Positions 7,620 through 16,886 of a DNA stretch of 21,253 nucleotides are shown here, piece by piece; position 1 is the first letter of the stretch, and the number at the start of each line of letters is the position of its first letter. The notes beneath the pieces were generated by a model that worked only from the letters and a program-made list of their open reading frames with translations, was not told the DNA's origin and searched no databases. This DNA comes from Chara braunii. Taxonomy: Eukaryota > Streptophyta > Charophyceae > Charales > Characeae. The translations under genes and the position numbers were made by a program. The stretch is from contig BFEA01000302.1 of assembly GCA_003427395.1 (NCBI GenBank), positions 982,969-1,004,221 on the forward strand. The letters are read 5' to 3'.

Positions 7620-8970
7620 ACTGGCTGAACTCCCCTTGCGTTCTCCTCTCATCGCTCCTGCTTGTCCTTTCGTTGGCTCGTCCTGGCAGACCTGTCGACC
7701 GTCTCTGCTCTTCCCTCCTCCTTGTCACCCTTCGTCGCACTTGCGGCTCTCCACACCACTCGCCCAACTCCCCTTGCTTTGTCCTCCCTGTCGCACCCGC
7801 TCGTCGTTTCTGTCCTCTCTTTTCTCTCTCATGCGCCTCTCCTTTCCTCCCTTCTCCCCCCAGACCTGCTGGACGTCTTGCTTCTCTCTCCTCCTTGTCC
7901 CCTTTCCTTCTACTTAGCCGTTTCCCCACCTCCCTTTGTTCCTTTTCGCACTCCAATCCAACCGCTCTGCGCCTTTACTACAGACACAGACAAAGGAGGA
8001 GCAGGAGCAGGAGGACAAGGGTCCAGTACAGGTGAAGCAGTAGAAGAAAGGAGCATGCAGGCACTGACCCTTCCGCCACTGCATTTCCGCTTGACGCCAC
8101 TTTGTTTCTCCTCCCTCGTCAAATGGAGAGCTGCCACATGAGCATCTCGCTTTGTTTTTTTGTTCTTTTTTCAATTTGTCGACTTCATTGACGACTGCAC
8201 CTCTTCCCTCGTCCCCTTATGCCGCCTCCTTCCTTCCTTCTCTGATCATTCTTCCTCCTGCCCGCCTTTCGTCGTCCTCCTTGCTTCCTCCTTATTCCCT
8301 CCCTCCTCTCCTTTGTTGTGGAAACACGAGCTGCCACGTCAACAGCGCTTGTTTTTCCCCCTTGTTTTTTGTTAACTTCAAGGAGTCCTCTTCTCCTCCT
8401 CCTCCTTCCCTCTTCCCTCCTTTCCGCTTCCTGGAGTCTTTTCTTTCTCCTACAAATATCCCCCCTTGTTCCTCCTCCCCCCTCCTTCCTTCCTTCCTCT
8501 TTCTCCATTTATTTTTCCTCCTTCCCTCCATCCTTCCGAGTCCTCCTCGTTCCCTCCTTCCTTTCTTTCCTTCGTCCTCTTCCCTCGAATAATGGCATTC
8601 GGCCATGTAGGGAGCTCACGTTTTTCCCCCCGTATTTCTACCTCCGCATTTACTCCTTCCCTCGTCCCGTCTTCCTCCTTCCCTCCTTCCCTCCTTCCTC
8701 CCTCCTCCCTTCTTCCTTCTTCCTCTCTTGCTCCTTCCTCCTCCCTCCATCCTTCCTTCCTTTCCTCCCTCGTCAAATTCTGAGCCGCCACGTCAGCAGC
8801 TCACTCTTTCTTCCTTTTTTCTTACCGTCCACTTCCTGAAGTCATCGATTCATCCTCCCTTCTTCTTTGTCCTCCTCCCTTCCTTCCTCCTCCCTCCCTC
8901 CCTTCCTCCTCCCTCCTCCCTCCTCCTTCCCTCCTTCCCTCCTTCCTCTGTTCCTCCTCCTCCATCGTTG
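7620..8970. repeat. 1.4-kb polypyrimidine region
   Basis: The plus strand is overwhelmingly C and T, mostly as irregular TCC, TTCC and CTTCCT runs, and the minus strand is correspondingly polypurine. The many overlapping long open frames here (S/P/L-rich on plus, E/G/R/K-rich on minus) are products of base composition and are not genes. Mirror-like pyrimidine tracts of this kind can form triplex DNA. The bias is broken only by the conserved cores annotated separately. Confidence 0.95.
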
Positions 8971-9045
8971 AATGGCGAGCTGCCACGTCAGCAGCTTGAG
9001 TGTTTTTTTCTTTTTTTCGTTGAGTACGTCGTTCAGAATGATTGT
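8115..9045 (+). repeat. Five-copy degenerate repeat with a GCCACGTCA core
   Basis: Five diverged copies of an ~80-bp core interrupt the pyrimidine tract at about 8115-8205, 8312-8395, 8584-8650, 8770-8850 and 8964-9045. The shared order is TCGTCAAATGG, then GAGCTGCCACGTCAGCAGCT, then a T-rich run, then a GTCGACTTC-like block. Copies 4 and 5 keep GCCACGTCAGCAGCT exactly, copy 2 has GCCACGTCAACAGC, copy 1 GCCACATGAGCA, and copy 3 is the most decayed. Spacing is about 185-270 bp. CACGTC is a hybrid G/C-box recognised by plant bZIP factors, but copies of a minisatellite would share it without any function. Confidence 0.8.
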
Positions 9046-9291
9046 ATTCAGCGAAAGGGTGACCGCAAGAGGACAAAGGGGAGGGATAGACCTGGGAGAA
9101 AAAGAGTGAAGAATAATGGGGAATAGAAAGAAACATGAATAGTAAAAGAGGCAGGGGACAGGGGGAAGAGGGAGAAGAAGAAAGCGGCCATGTTGTCGAT
9201 CGGTGGCCCATGTCGTCCCTTGCCCAAATTCCGCATGTCTAGATTGGTCGGAAACCGAATTTGAAGACACCTCTGATTGGTCTTCTTACTA
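9046..9291. other. Purine-rich unassigned spacer
   Basis: After the last core the strand bias reverses, and the plus strand becomes purine-rich at about 9050-9185. No gene recognised. Confidence 0.5.
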
Positions 9292-9360
9292 TTCCTCCTC
9301 CTCCGCTGCCGCCTCCGCCGCTGCCTCTTACTATTCCTCCTCCTCCTCCTCCTCCTCTTC
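9292..9360 (+). repeat. Imperfect (TCC)n / (GCC)n microsatellite
   Basis: Trinucleotide TCC runs are interrupted by GCC-rich units. In the plus frame from 9203 they would encode Ser/Ala/Tyr runs, but the frame has no other protein-like feature. Confidence 0.9.
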
Positions 9361-9770
9361 TGTCTATCTTCAGCCTGCATGTGCCATCGGTCCTGTCTTT
9401 CGGCTTTTCTTAAACCCCACGTTTTTTCACAAAGAGGATTAAGACTCAGGCCGAAAAGAAGAACAACACCGGGGGAAGTGGGAAGGGGAGTAATGGGAAT
9501 GAAATGTTGGAGGAGGAGTGAAGGGGGGAGGAGGAGGAGTGGTTGGATGTGGAACAAGGCCAGGTGCCACTAGATCTGTGAAGCTGTTCTCTTCTTCATC
9601 TACCTCAAAATAATCCACAGGATGCTGATTTCTTGTTAAGAAATAGACAAAAATACGTAGTAAGAAAGAACTCGATATTATTGTAATAAACTTTTATGGA
9701 CAGTGGGAATGACATCCCTAGAAACGCACAGGTGTGTCCATATCTATTTCAAAGCTCATTTTATGTATAG
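9361..9770. other. Unassigned spacer
   Basis: GA-rich between about 9450 and 9560, then AT-rich up to the LINE frame. No feature recognised. Confidence 0.45.
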
Positions 9771-10619
9771 ACTATCGCCAGAATACGTTGCCACCGTCCC
9801 CTCAAAGCAGAAGACCTGGACACAATCAGATGGGCTTCATACGAGTATTACGAGGCCATACGACCTACAAACCTGTGGGCACTGCAGTGGCAGATCATCC
9901 ACAGGTGTCTACCTACCCCAGACTGGATTGTGTCTAGAACAAATTTGGAAGTCCGGGGTGTGCATTCTCCACTCTCCACCTACTGCAGTGGGACCTCCCG
10001 CAAGAAACGAGCTACACTCGAACACTGCCTGGTGGACTGCACCATGGTCGTCCAGCTCTGGCAATGGTGGGATGCAGCATGGCATTATCTAACCGCCTAC
10101 CACCTCCCATGGGACCTCAAGATCATCCTGTTGGGGGAAATGCCCCCGCAAAGGGCCAGGTGGACACCATTTAGTCCATTTAGTCTTAACGTGCTGGCAG
10201 TAACAAGACTACCACTGCTAATGGCTGTGTGGCGAATGAGATGTGCGTATGAGCACAGGCAGCATACATATGGTTATGTGGAGACTCGGGCCTCATTTCT
10301 AGAAAACAAACATCGTCAGGCCTGGCAAGAGCTCAGAAATATGCTGTGGAAGGAATCAGATATAAACAAATGGAATGAACTCTCGGATAACTTTCGCTCT
10401 ATCTGGGTGGACAGTGCAGAAAAACTCTGCGAATTGGATCATGATAACCAGCTGCGATGGAAACAGTGGATGCTGACGGAATCACAATGGCAACGATTAA
10501 CAAGAAGCCATTTTCAGTTCCCATTCCACCGACCAACTTCATCCTTCTCCCGGCTTGACATCCCCCTCACATCTCCAAACCCTCTTCCTCTCTTGGACCT
10601 TTCCAAACCCCCTGCCTAA
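9771..10619 (+). pseudogene. 5'-truncated LINE ORF2 3' end (RT zinc-binding region)
   Basis: The frame is open for 282 codons from just after a stop at 9768-9770 to TAA at 10617-10619. It has no convincing ATG near its start, and GTG at 9930 is internal. At residues 35-50 it reads ALQWQIIHRCLPTPDW, and around residues 70-95 a Cys is followed by EHCLVDC and QLWQWW. This order (helical WxxxHRxLPT stretch, Cys, then EHxxxxC and VxxLW) is the pattern of the zinc-binding region that follows reverse transcriptase in plant-type LINEs. One expected Cys of the first pair is not obvious. The catalytic RT and endonuclease parts are absent upstream, as in a typical 5'-truncated insertion. An open run this long is very unlikely by chance (roughly a few in a thousand for this window), so the copy is young or the frame was retained. 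Confidence 0.65.
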
Positions 10620-10831
10620 CCCTCCCTCAGTCCTGCCTCACTACCCTCCCTACCATCCCTTCCCGAAAAAACACACTCGCTTCCCACTCTCATCTTAGAA
10701 GGCCGGCCAAGCAGGGACTTCCCACGGGTGGAGCAGCAGAGGGGACCACTCCCCGGCGACAGAAGATGCAGCCAGCCCCCCCACTCTACATCGATTCTCG
10801 GACAACAGACTGTTCCCCACAGCAGGAAGTT
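10620..10831. other. C-rich sequence after the LINE frame
   Basis: C-rich sequence that may be the 3' untranslated end of the LINE. No A-rich tail was found, so the 3' boundary is unknown. Confidence 0.4.
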
Positions 10832-11037
10832 TGGCAGAGTAGTGGAGGCAGTACTTACGAACGACAATACAACGACAACGTGAAGGCACAATGACACAAT
10901 GACACAATGACACAATGACATGGGTTTATAGGTGGGTGGGGGTCGGCAGAGCAGTGGAGACAGTACTTATGAACAACAACACAACGACAACGTGAAGGCA
11001 CAATGACACAATGACATGGGTTTATGGTTGGGTGGGA
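10832..11037 (+). repeat. ~111-bp tandem duplication with ACACAATG microsatellite
   Basis: Two units start GGCAGAG(T/C)AGTGGAG (about 10833 and 10944), run through CGACAACGTGAAGGCACAATG and end ATGGGTTTATAGG/ATGGGTTTATGG. The octamer ACACAATG is expanded in the first unit and shorter in the second. Confidence 0.92.
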
Positions 11038-11100
11038 ACAAGGGGGGGCTGAGGCCACCCCAGACCAATGAATGGGTGTTTTGGGCTACGGGAGGGTGGG

Positions 11101-11236
11101 AACATAAGGATGTCCATAGGTTTAATGGGTTTACGGGGTTTAGTGGGTTTAATGGGTGGGCTCGGATGAACATAAGGATGTCCATAGGTTTAATGGGTTT
11201 AGTGGGTTTAGTGGGTTTAATGGGTGGGCTCGGATG
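11101..11236 (+). repeat. Two 68-bp units with internal GGGTTTA periodicity
   Basis: Units 11101-11168 and 11169-11236 both begin AACATAAGGATGTCCATAGG and end GGGTGGGCTCGGATG. Inside each, GGGTTTA is repeated at about 9-base spacing (GGGTTTAGTGGGTTTAATGG). GGGTTTA is a rotation of the plant-type telomere unit TTTAGGG, here separated by two extra bases. Confidence 0.95.
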
Positions 11237-12010
11237 GAGGACAGGTGTAAGGGGCTCGATTAACCATATTCCACACAATACATACCAGTGCGGGTCAAGA
11301 AGCACAGCTACGAACAAGTTCAACTACAACTCATGCAGCACAGGGCTATAGTCAACAATGAGGTAGCAGACCCAGCATAATGCTACAAGCACATGGGCTG
11401 TAATTGATAGTCGATCAGGCCACATTAACAACACTGAAATAGAAATATCTTCGATGGGTCCACTAAAAACAGGTTTGATAGAAGGCTGGGATGCCCATAG
11501 CCCAGCCCCCTCATAGAGACTGACATCCCATGTTTGCATTACTCTTACTGTATACAATGTACTCTACAGGGACGCTGGACCCGATTTCCAGCAGGTGCTG
11601 CTCCCCACCAATAGATGGAGCTTCCTCGACAATGCTAGTGGTGGCTGCTCTTATCACCATCCCTAGCAACCGTTCAGGCAGTTTCTTCAAAAAAAAGAAA
11701 AAGTGTTGCCACCGTAAATAATAACTGTTTTATGAGTCATTGTTCAAGCTATTAATTTGAAATTTAAATTAAATGTACTAAGTGTGAGGAATGTGCCCTC
11801 ACGGGGCGCTAGCCAACAGGCATATGATATGGGCTGTGGCCCCCAGCAAGCATCATGCCCGCCCTACGTTAAGGCAGGCCTGAAAATCCGCGAGAGGCCC
11901 TTATCTCAGCATTTCCCAATGTGGGTATCAGACAGTTGCAGCATGCCAGTTGGTTGAAGTGCAACATGAGCGTCTCCTTGGGCTCCCTCCATAGACAGCA
12001 GCTGCGTCAA
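11237..12010. other. Unassigned spacer
   Basis: No repeat, RNA or protein domain is recognised. A short A-rich run lies at about 11689-11702 and AT-rich sequence at about 11715-11780. Confidence 0.45.
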
Positions 12011-12058
12011 GCAGTTGAGCCCAGTGCTGGGTTCAAGCAGTTGAGCCCAGTGCTGGGT
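12011..12058 (+). repeat. 26-bp direct duplication
   Basis: GCAGTTGAGCCCAGTGCTGG occurs at 12011 and again at 12037, a tandem pair with 26-bp period. Confidence 0.95.
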
Positions 12059-12913
12059 GTTTGCGCCCTGGGCACACGCAGTGTGAGGCCGACACCACAC
12101 GAAGTGACCGCGGGCGAATCAGAAAGCAGCATTGTCGTCACAGAGGCCCAGCCAGTCAATGGGAAGACAGCAAACGCTTGGAGCCTGGAGACTGCCTGGA
12201 CGTGCCCAACCAGAAAGGATCCAGGCCCCCAATTGTGGGACAGCGCCTGGATGTAGACACTGGGGCCCGATCGGAAGCTACTGGGAGCTTCCTCAGCCAG
12301 GTCCACGCAGCCAAACAGGGCCGAGACTTCCATATAGGAAGGTCGCTGGACATGGTGAGGGCATTCTGGCCTCGGCAGGCAATGCGGACACGCTGCCGCA
12401 CAAGTGTGCGCATGCACACTGCGGACTGAGGCGCACACGGGTGCTAGGAGGTGACTGGTGCTGCAGGGCAGTGGGTGCACGGCAGCAATAGTCGGGCCGC
12501 AGGGGCGCATGCGGGTGATGGGCGAAGGTGGTCTTCAGGTAGGAGGGGCATGAGTGGGTGGTCAAGGTCAGATGAGGGGAGGAGAGAGAATGTACCTGGT
12601 GTATGTGGGAGGTCGGCATTGGTGTTGACCCCATGTACATTGGTCTTCAACGTCGGAAGTGATCATGTTGCATGAATGTAGATAGGCTTGATAGGCTCAG
12701 TAGAGTAGGCTGGGCGCTGGGCACCAGATAAAGATGAGCGAAGATGTTGGATACTGTGTTGGTGGGGCCTGAGGGCGATAACATTGACACAGGAGTTCAC
12801 TGCTTTGCTCTTATTTGGATGGAATCTTAGTGCATTTGAGCTCTTTGATTTGTACATGACTATGTGGTTTTGCAACTTGTATTTCTTTTTATCGCTCTCG
12901 CTTATGTTCCTTG
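12059..12913. other. Unassigned spacer, possibly containing a 5' LTR
   Basis: The right part should contain the 5' LTR if the primer binding site at 12919 is real, but the left LTR edge cannot be placed because no second LTR copy is visible. Long overlapping frames on both strands at 12000-12650 show no domain. Confidence 0.35.
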
Positions 12914-12918
12914 CAATT

Positions 12919-12931
12919 TGGTATTAGAGTT
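12919..12931 (+). other. Degenerate LTR-retrotransposon primer binding site
   Basis: TGGTATTAGAGTT differs by transitions from TGGTATCAGAGCC, the initiator-methionine-tRNA primer site found just after the 5' LTR of many plant LTR retrotransposons. It is preceded by TTGCA-ATT, so a CA dinucleotide at 12914-12915 would be the LTR end, with the usual short spacer. This fits the plus-strand gag relic downstream, although the ~1.3-1.6 kb distance is longer than usual and may include inserted DNA. Confidence 0.6.
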
Positions 12932-14110
12932 GGTTTGAGATCGCCACTACCTGGTGCTGACGACATTGTTACTTGGTGCGCCGACGAAGCTTCCACACAG
13001 TGAGGATATATTGATGCTGGCATGATTGGGTGACACCCGGGTAGAGGGGTGCGTCGCCAAAAGGCTGTGGCACAGCATGGGAGCTGTGGCAACAACGGAT
13101 GTATGTGTGATGATGAGAGCATGTTGATGTGGCATTTTGGCTGAGGTGGCAATGTGTGGGTGGTACCGACTCCCAAGGCTACGACCGGTCACGTCGGCTC
13201 GATTGGTGAGACATCCGTGGTTGGGGGTAGCGATCTTCAGGTACGTTGTTCCCTTACCTACTCTTCCCTCTCAATTTCTTCTTACCGTGGGGAAGCGAGT
13301 CCAATTCGAGTGTCCTACTTGAGTGTCCTCTTCTGCTTCAGGGGTTGTGAGCGCTCTATCTTGAGAGTCAAACATTCTTCCTGGTTACATTTGGCAAGAG
13401 ATGGCGGTGCCTCTGAAGGGCCCCGGTCGATGCATGGGTCACCGTCGCCATGCCAACCCATGGGAATAGTACACGCAGACCATGTTGCTTTGTCCTTCGA
13501 GCTCTTTGCTGCGCCAATGAAGGAAACGTGGACTGACCAGTCCTATGCAGACGCTTACCAAACCGTCTATACATATATTTATGGCAGGGATCTGTTCTGA
13601 TTACTGGTTGTGATCGTCGTCCTATCTGCGACGTTAAATAATTCACAAGGACCTTGGGGGATGTCCTTAAACTGCCTCTTGATCAGCCAGATTAGTTGGA
13701 TGGAAGGCTCGTTGCACACAAGCATAAACAAAGGGCAGTCCTGGTCAAAAGCGAGTGCCTCGGCACAGGGGGGAACCCTTAATGCACACCTTCAACACCG
13801 TTGCTTGATGATGCAGACAGGCACATTGGATACAGGGGAAGGAAGGTTCCAATTGGTGTTCAACTACAATCACAATTATTTCCATTGTACATACATCTGT
13901 GCACGTGATTTTATTTTCATTTTGATTAATTGGTGGACAGACTGCTAACACCTAACGGATAGATTAGAAGTTAAACATTCTACCATTGCCAGTTTTATTC
14001 GATGTTGCTGTGAGTGAAACTAATCGAAGTATGAATAGATCAGGTGCTCAGTTTGTGTATATGTTGATGATATGACTTGAACGGTAGCCTGGTTGACTTG
14101 CCGGATATTA
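12932..14110. other. Retrotransposon leader or inserted DNA
   Basis: This stretch lies between the primer site and the gag relic. A 148-codon plus frame at 13154-13600 shows no recognisable domain. It could be a long leader or a later insertion. Confidence 0.35.
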
Positions 14111-14160
14111 AATTATTTTAATTTATTTTAATTTATTTTAATTTATTTTTATTTATTTTT
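14111..14160 (+). repeat. (ATTTATTTTA)n microsatellite
   Basis: About five copies of a ten-base AATTTATTTT unit, directly before the first gag-like reading frame. Confidence 0.95.
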
Positions 14161-15088
14161 CAACCCGGTCAGACACAAGCTGTTGTAGGCTCCAATGAGG
14201 GCAGTAGTGTAGATAGTGATCTGCCTAGCTGATGAGGTGTGCAGATAGTGGGGAAGGAACATCTAACAATCGGAAGCAAATACAACCAGATACACGTAGA
14301 CTTCTGGTAGTGTTCCCAGTTCTGCTACAAAGGGAGGAGAGAAGGTTCTGGGCCGAAGCAAGGCCGCGACATCTCCAGACAGCCGGGGAAGCAGCAACAG
14401 CTAGCGGAAGCTGCAGCAAGTGTTGAAGCCATGACCGCTCTTGAAACGACCTGTCAAGGTCCACAAACGTCAAGAACGTTCGCTATGTCATTCGTCTCGG
14501 AGTAAGGGTAAAAAGCACGTTGCTACAAGAAGAGGTGATCACTACCGTCTCATATCTTTAGGGATTGGCAACAAGATGGCTAGATGGGATAGTGGTATCT
14601 GAGGGGTACGGTCCGCGAATGAATGATTGGGCAAGGACCCACACATTAGAAAGCGTTATGGTGTTGGTAGAGACGCGACGACACAACCCTCAGAAAGCCG
14701 TACAGGCCACTGATGCGTTAACCCAGCTTGAGATCGGAATGTACAAGTCCACGTGAGAACTTACTAGTGTTATGTAGAAACTTGTTGTCGTTTATGGAGT
14801 CCGCTACGACCCACTGGTCTTACTTACCATGTTTCTTAGATGTCTTTCCACAGACATCAAAAATTTGATGGTTAGTGAGGCTAGCATCGACCGTGACGTT
14901 GACACCTCCGACTCCTTTAGAAAGAAGGCCTTGGATTTAGAAGCTAAACTACAAGGAGCACAACAACTTGTGATGGATGGAAGGGAGAAGAAGACCTCAC
15001 AAGAATGGAAGAAGAAAGGTAGTCGATTGATGATGGTTGATTCCGATGGGAATTAATTGAGATCCATGATCTCTTTGATCTTGTGGAG

Positions 15089-15344
15089 GACACAGAGATA
15101 GGTGGGGAGGAGAGTGCAGAGGGTGGCAACCTCATTGCGATGACCAAAAAGGTAAGGCAGATGATCACGGCAAGGGCGGTCAGCAAAAGAGTTAAGGACA
15201 GGACACAAAGATAGGTGGGGAGGAGAGTGNGACACAAAGATAGGTGGGGAGGAGAGTGCAGAGGGGTGGCAACGTCGTTGCGATGACCAAAAAGGTAAGG
15301 CAGATGATCACGGCAAGGGCGGTCAACAAAAGAGTTAAGGACAG
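15089..15344 (+). repeat. Duplicated gag segment around an N
   Basis: A ~112-bp segment starting GACACA(G/A)AGATAGGTGG occurs in full at 15089-15200 and 15231-15344. A third partial copy of 28 bp lies at 15202-15229. The single N at 15230 is flanked by two identical 28-base strings. The second full copy gains one G in a G run, which shifts its reading frame. The pattern fits a contig join whose overlapping ends were not merged, or a real tandem duplication inside gag. Confidence 0.95.
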
Positions 15345-15420
15345 ACCCAAAATTCAAACAAACCTCCGCTTGGGGGAGGGGGGTGTGGATGAGGATGTGT
15401 GGAGGAACTGATACTTGCAA

Positions 15421-15528
15421 GGAGCTTGCATCAATTGCGGCGAATACGGCTACCAGCAGTTTAGATATAAGAATGCGAAGCACGCTCAAAAGATTGCGCT
15501 CAAAGGTGGTTTGGGGGGATCTTTCGCC
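15421..15528 (+). pseudogene. Gag nucleocapsid zinc knuckle with lost ligands
   Basis: The peptide GACINCGEYGYQQFRYKNAK matches a CCHC knuckle (C-x2-C-x4-H-x4-C) in spacing, but Tyr stands at both the His position (15451-15453, TAC) and the last Cys position (15466-15468, TAT). Each needs only one C-to-T or G-to-A change from CAC and TGT. An in-frame TGA lies just upstream at 15409-15411. As written it would not bind zinc in the usual way. Confidence 0.75.
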
Positions 15529-15767
15529 TAGAATGTTGCTTGTACGAGCAATAATCAGAGAAACATATCTGGCCAGGAAAAGTTGTAGTTGCTTCTACTG
15601 ATGTTGAGGTGGTTGATGTACCCTCACCACTTCATGAGTTGGCTGAGGTTATCGACTCACTAGTCACCCCGCAGTCACATTTAGACCAAACGAATCTTTG
15701 TTCGCTGGATGTGTCTGAAGCCTTAGAAATAGAAACCGAGTGGTCAGCAAGGGACCCTAAGTTTTGA

Positions 15768-16080
15768 GTGACACAGTCAAGAGGTCCTAGAGGGGAGAAC
15801 TTTGTTGTGGAAGTTGGTAAGGTGGCTTCAAGTGTGGTACCTCCGTAAACGACGTCTCCACATGAAACTTCATAAGTCGCAACTGCGTTGAGAGAGTACG
15901 CCTAAAGGACAAGGTGCAGCGCCTAAGTAGACCAATAGCATATACTTGGGCCCACAAAAAGCGGATGTTGATAGAAGACTACGTCGAAGACGACGTCTAC
16001 ACCTTATACTAAGGGAAGAATTGGGGGAAGGTGGGAGGAAGGTGGTTTTGCATGCGTCGGAATTGGTTAAGCAAATGTTG
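15768..16080. other. Unassigned spacer after gag
   Basis: This is where a protease would be expected, but no DTG/DSG active-site motif is seen. A short inverted repeat around GACTACGTC / GACGACGTC lies near 15977-16000. Confidence 0.45.
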
Positions 16081-16260
16081 GATATTGTTTCTAAGCAGAA
16101 AGATGTAGTGTTATGTCTTGTTTGCTTTTTGGTATATCATACATTGTTTATAAGCAGAATGTTATGTTGACTTCTAAGGGTTTGCCTATCCGATATGTGA
16201 GACTAAACATCATTTCTAAGCATAATGGTTTTATCTACCTATTTCTTTTGTTTTTTTTGA

Positions 16261-16325
16261 CAAAAGTTGGGCATTGTTGGTACAAAAGTTGGGCATTGTA
16301 GGTACAAAAGTTTGGCATTGTTTGT
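16261..16325 (+). repeat. Three 22-bp tandem units
   Basis: CAAAAGTTGGGCATTGTTGG is repeated three times with a 22-bp period (16261, 16283, 16305) and minor changes. It sits inside the larger array and shares the GCATTGTTTG part of its unit. Confidence 0.93.
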
Positions 16326-16437
16326 GCACACGTTTGACTTTGTTTGTAATCAGAATGGGCAAACCATGCTTTTGTATGTTTTTGACATCCACAACATTGT
16401 TATAAGCATAATGTTTCAATCCTTTGTGTTATCATGC

Positions 16438-16453
16438 GGGGGGGGGGGGGGGG
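16438..16453 (+). repeat. G16 homopolymer
   Basis: Sixteen consecutive G residues. The exact length is unreliable, and the run could form G-quadruplex structures. Confidence 0.97.
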
Positions 16454-16886
16454 AAGAGGATAAGCATTGTTTTTATGTAGAATGCTTAAAGCCACACATT
16501 AAGTGCATTGTCCTTATCTATTTTTAAATGCGAGTAGAAAATTAGATATTGTTTTTAAGCAGAATGTTGTAGCTTAAATCATATCACTAATAATTGGAAG
16601 TAAATTGAGGAAGCTGAATATTATTTATAAGCAAGATGTTTTCGTCCCCTGACCTTATTTATAAGTAGAAAGTTCCCCTGCCCTTATTTATAAGCAAAAT
16701 GCTTCAGTTCCTTGACCATATAAAAATAAAAATACAAAGATTTATTTAGGTTTTGGATATTTAAACAATTCAAGGTGATTAGACATTGTTTCTAAGTAGT
16801 CACGTATCCAAAAAAGACATAAGTAGTTGTGCAACTTATTTGTGCACAACCTGAAGTATGCTAGACATTGTTTTTAAGTAGAATGC

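Larger units (their letters stand above)
14161..15767 (+). pseudogene. gag: Ty3/gypsy-type gag relic
   Basis: Several plus-strand frames join in the order of a plant-type Ty3 gag. First come short N-terminal pieces with a Q/A-rich stretch (QQQLAEAAASVEAMTALE, about 14395). Next is a capsid-like block at 14565-14755 (WLDGIVVSEGYG, then DWARTHTLE and HNPQKAVQATDALTQL). The segment at 14829-15055 has FLRCLSTDIKNLMVSE and SFRKKALDLEAKL. After a frameshift near 15045 it continues as ELIEIHDLFDLVEDTEIGG. A nucleocapsid knuckle follows at 15421, then a 70-codon acidic linker at 15555-15767 that may lead toward a protease. At least three frame changes and several stops break it. No protease, RT or integrase is visible downstream. 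The family call rests on motif recognition; no search was run. Confidence 0.7.
16081..16886 (+). repeat. Irregular array of ~24-nt repeats (ACATTGTTTNTAAGCAGAAT)
   Basis: At least eleven related copies of a ~24-nt unit occur in the same orientation. They begin near 16081, 16140, 16207, 16335, 16393, 16464, 16545, 16617, 16651, 16680, 16782 and 16863 (the 16335 copy is weakest). The consensus is about ACATTGTTTNTAAGCAGAAT followed by GTT or GCT. Spacing is irregular, 29 to 128 bp, and the sequence between copies is not shared, so this is not a simple satellite. Several copies have complementary ends, for example AAGCATT...AATGCTT at 16462-16487 and AACATT...AATGTT at 16393-16415. No coding frame runs through it. 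Confidence 0.8.

Noticed and set aside
7549-9270. Many 100-170-codon frames on both strands
   Set aside because: They overlap in several frames and consist of S/P/L/F or E/G/R/K runs, which is the translation of a polypyrimidine/polypurine tract.
9203-9442. Ser/Ala/Tyr-rich 79-residue protein
   Set aside because: The composition follows from the (TCC)n/(GCC)n microsatellite, with no other protein feature.
11016-11351. Coding repeat protein with LNPLNP or GFNG motifs
   Set aside because: The apparent periodic peptides on both strands come directly from the 9-bp GGGTTTAAT repeat.
12007-12510. 167-codon minus-strand frame
   Set aside because: At least three other long frames overlap it in a GC-rich stretch with few stops. 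It shows no domain, and its end spans the 26-bp tandem duplication.
13154-13600. 148-codon plus-strand frame as a retrotransposon protein
   Set aside because: It lies between the primer site and gag but has no recognisable motif, and competing frames overlap it.
14944-15489. 181-codon minus-strand frame
   Set aside because: It is the antisense of the gag relic, crosses the N, and gains length only from the duplicated segment.
16081-16886. CRISPR array
   Set aside because: Repeats are diverged, spacing varies from 29 to 128 bp, there are no cas-like genes, and the window is eukaryotic in character.
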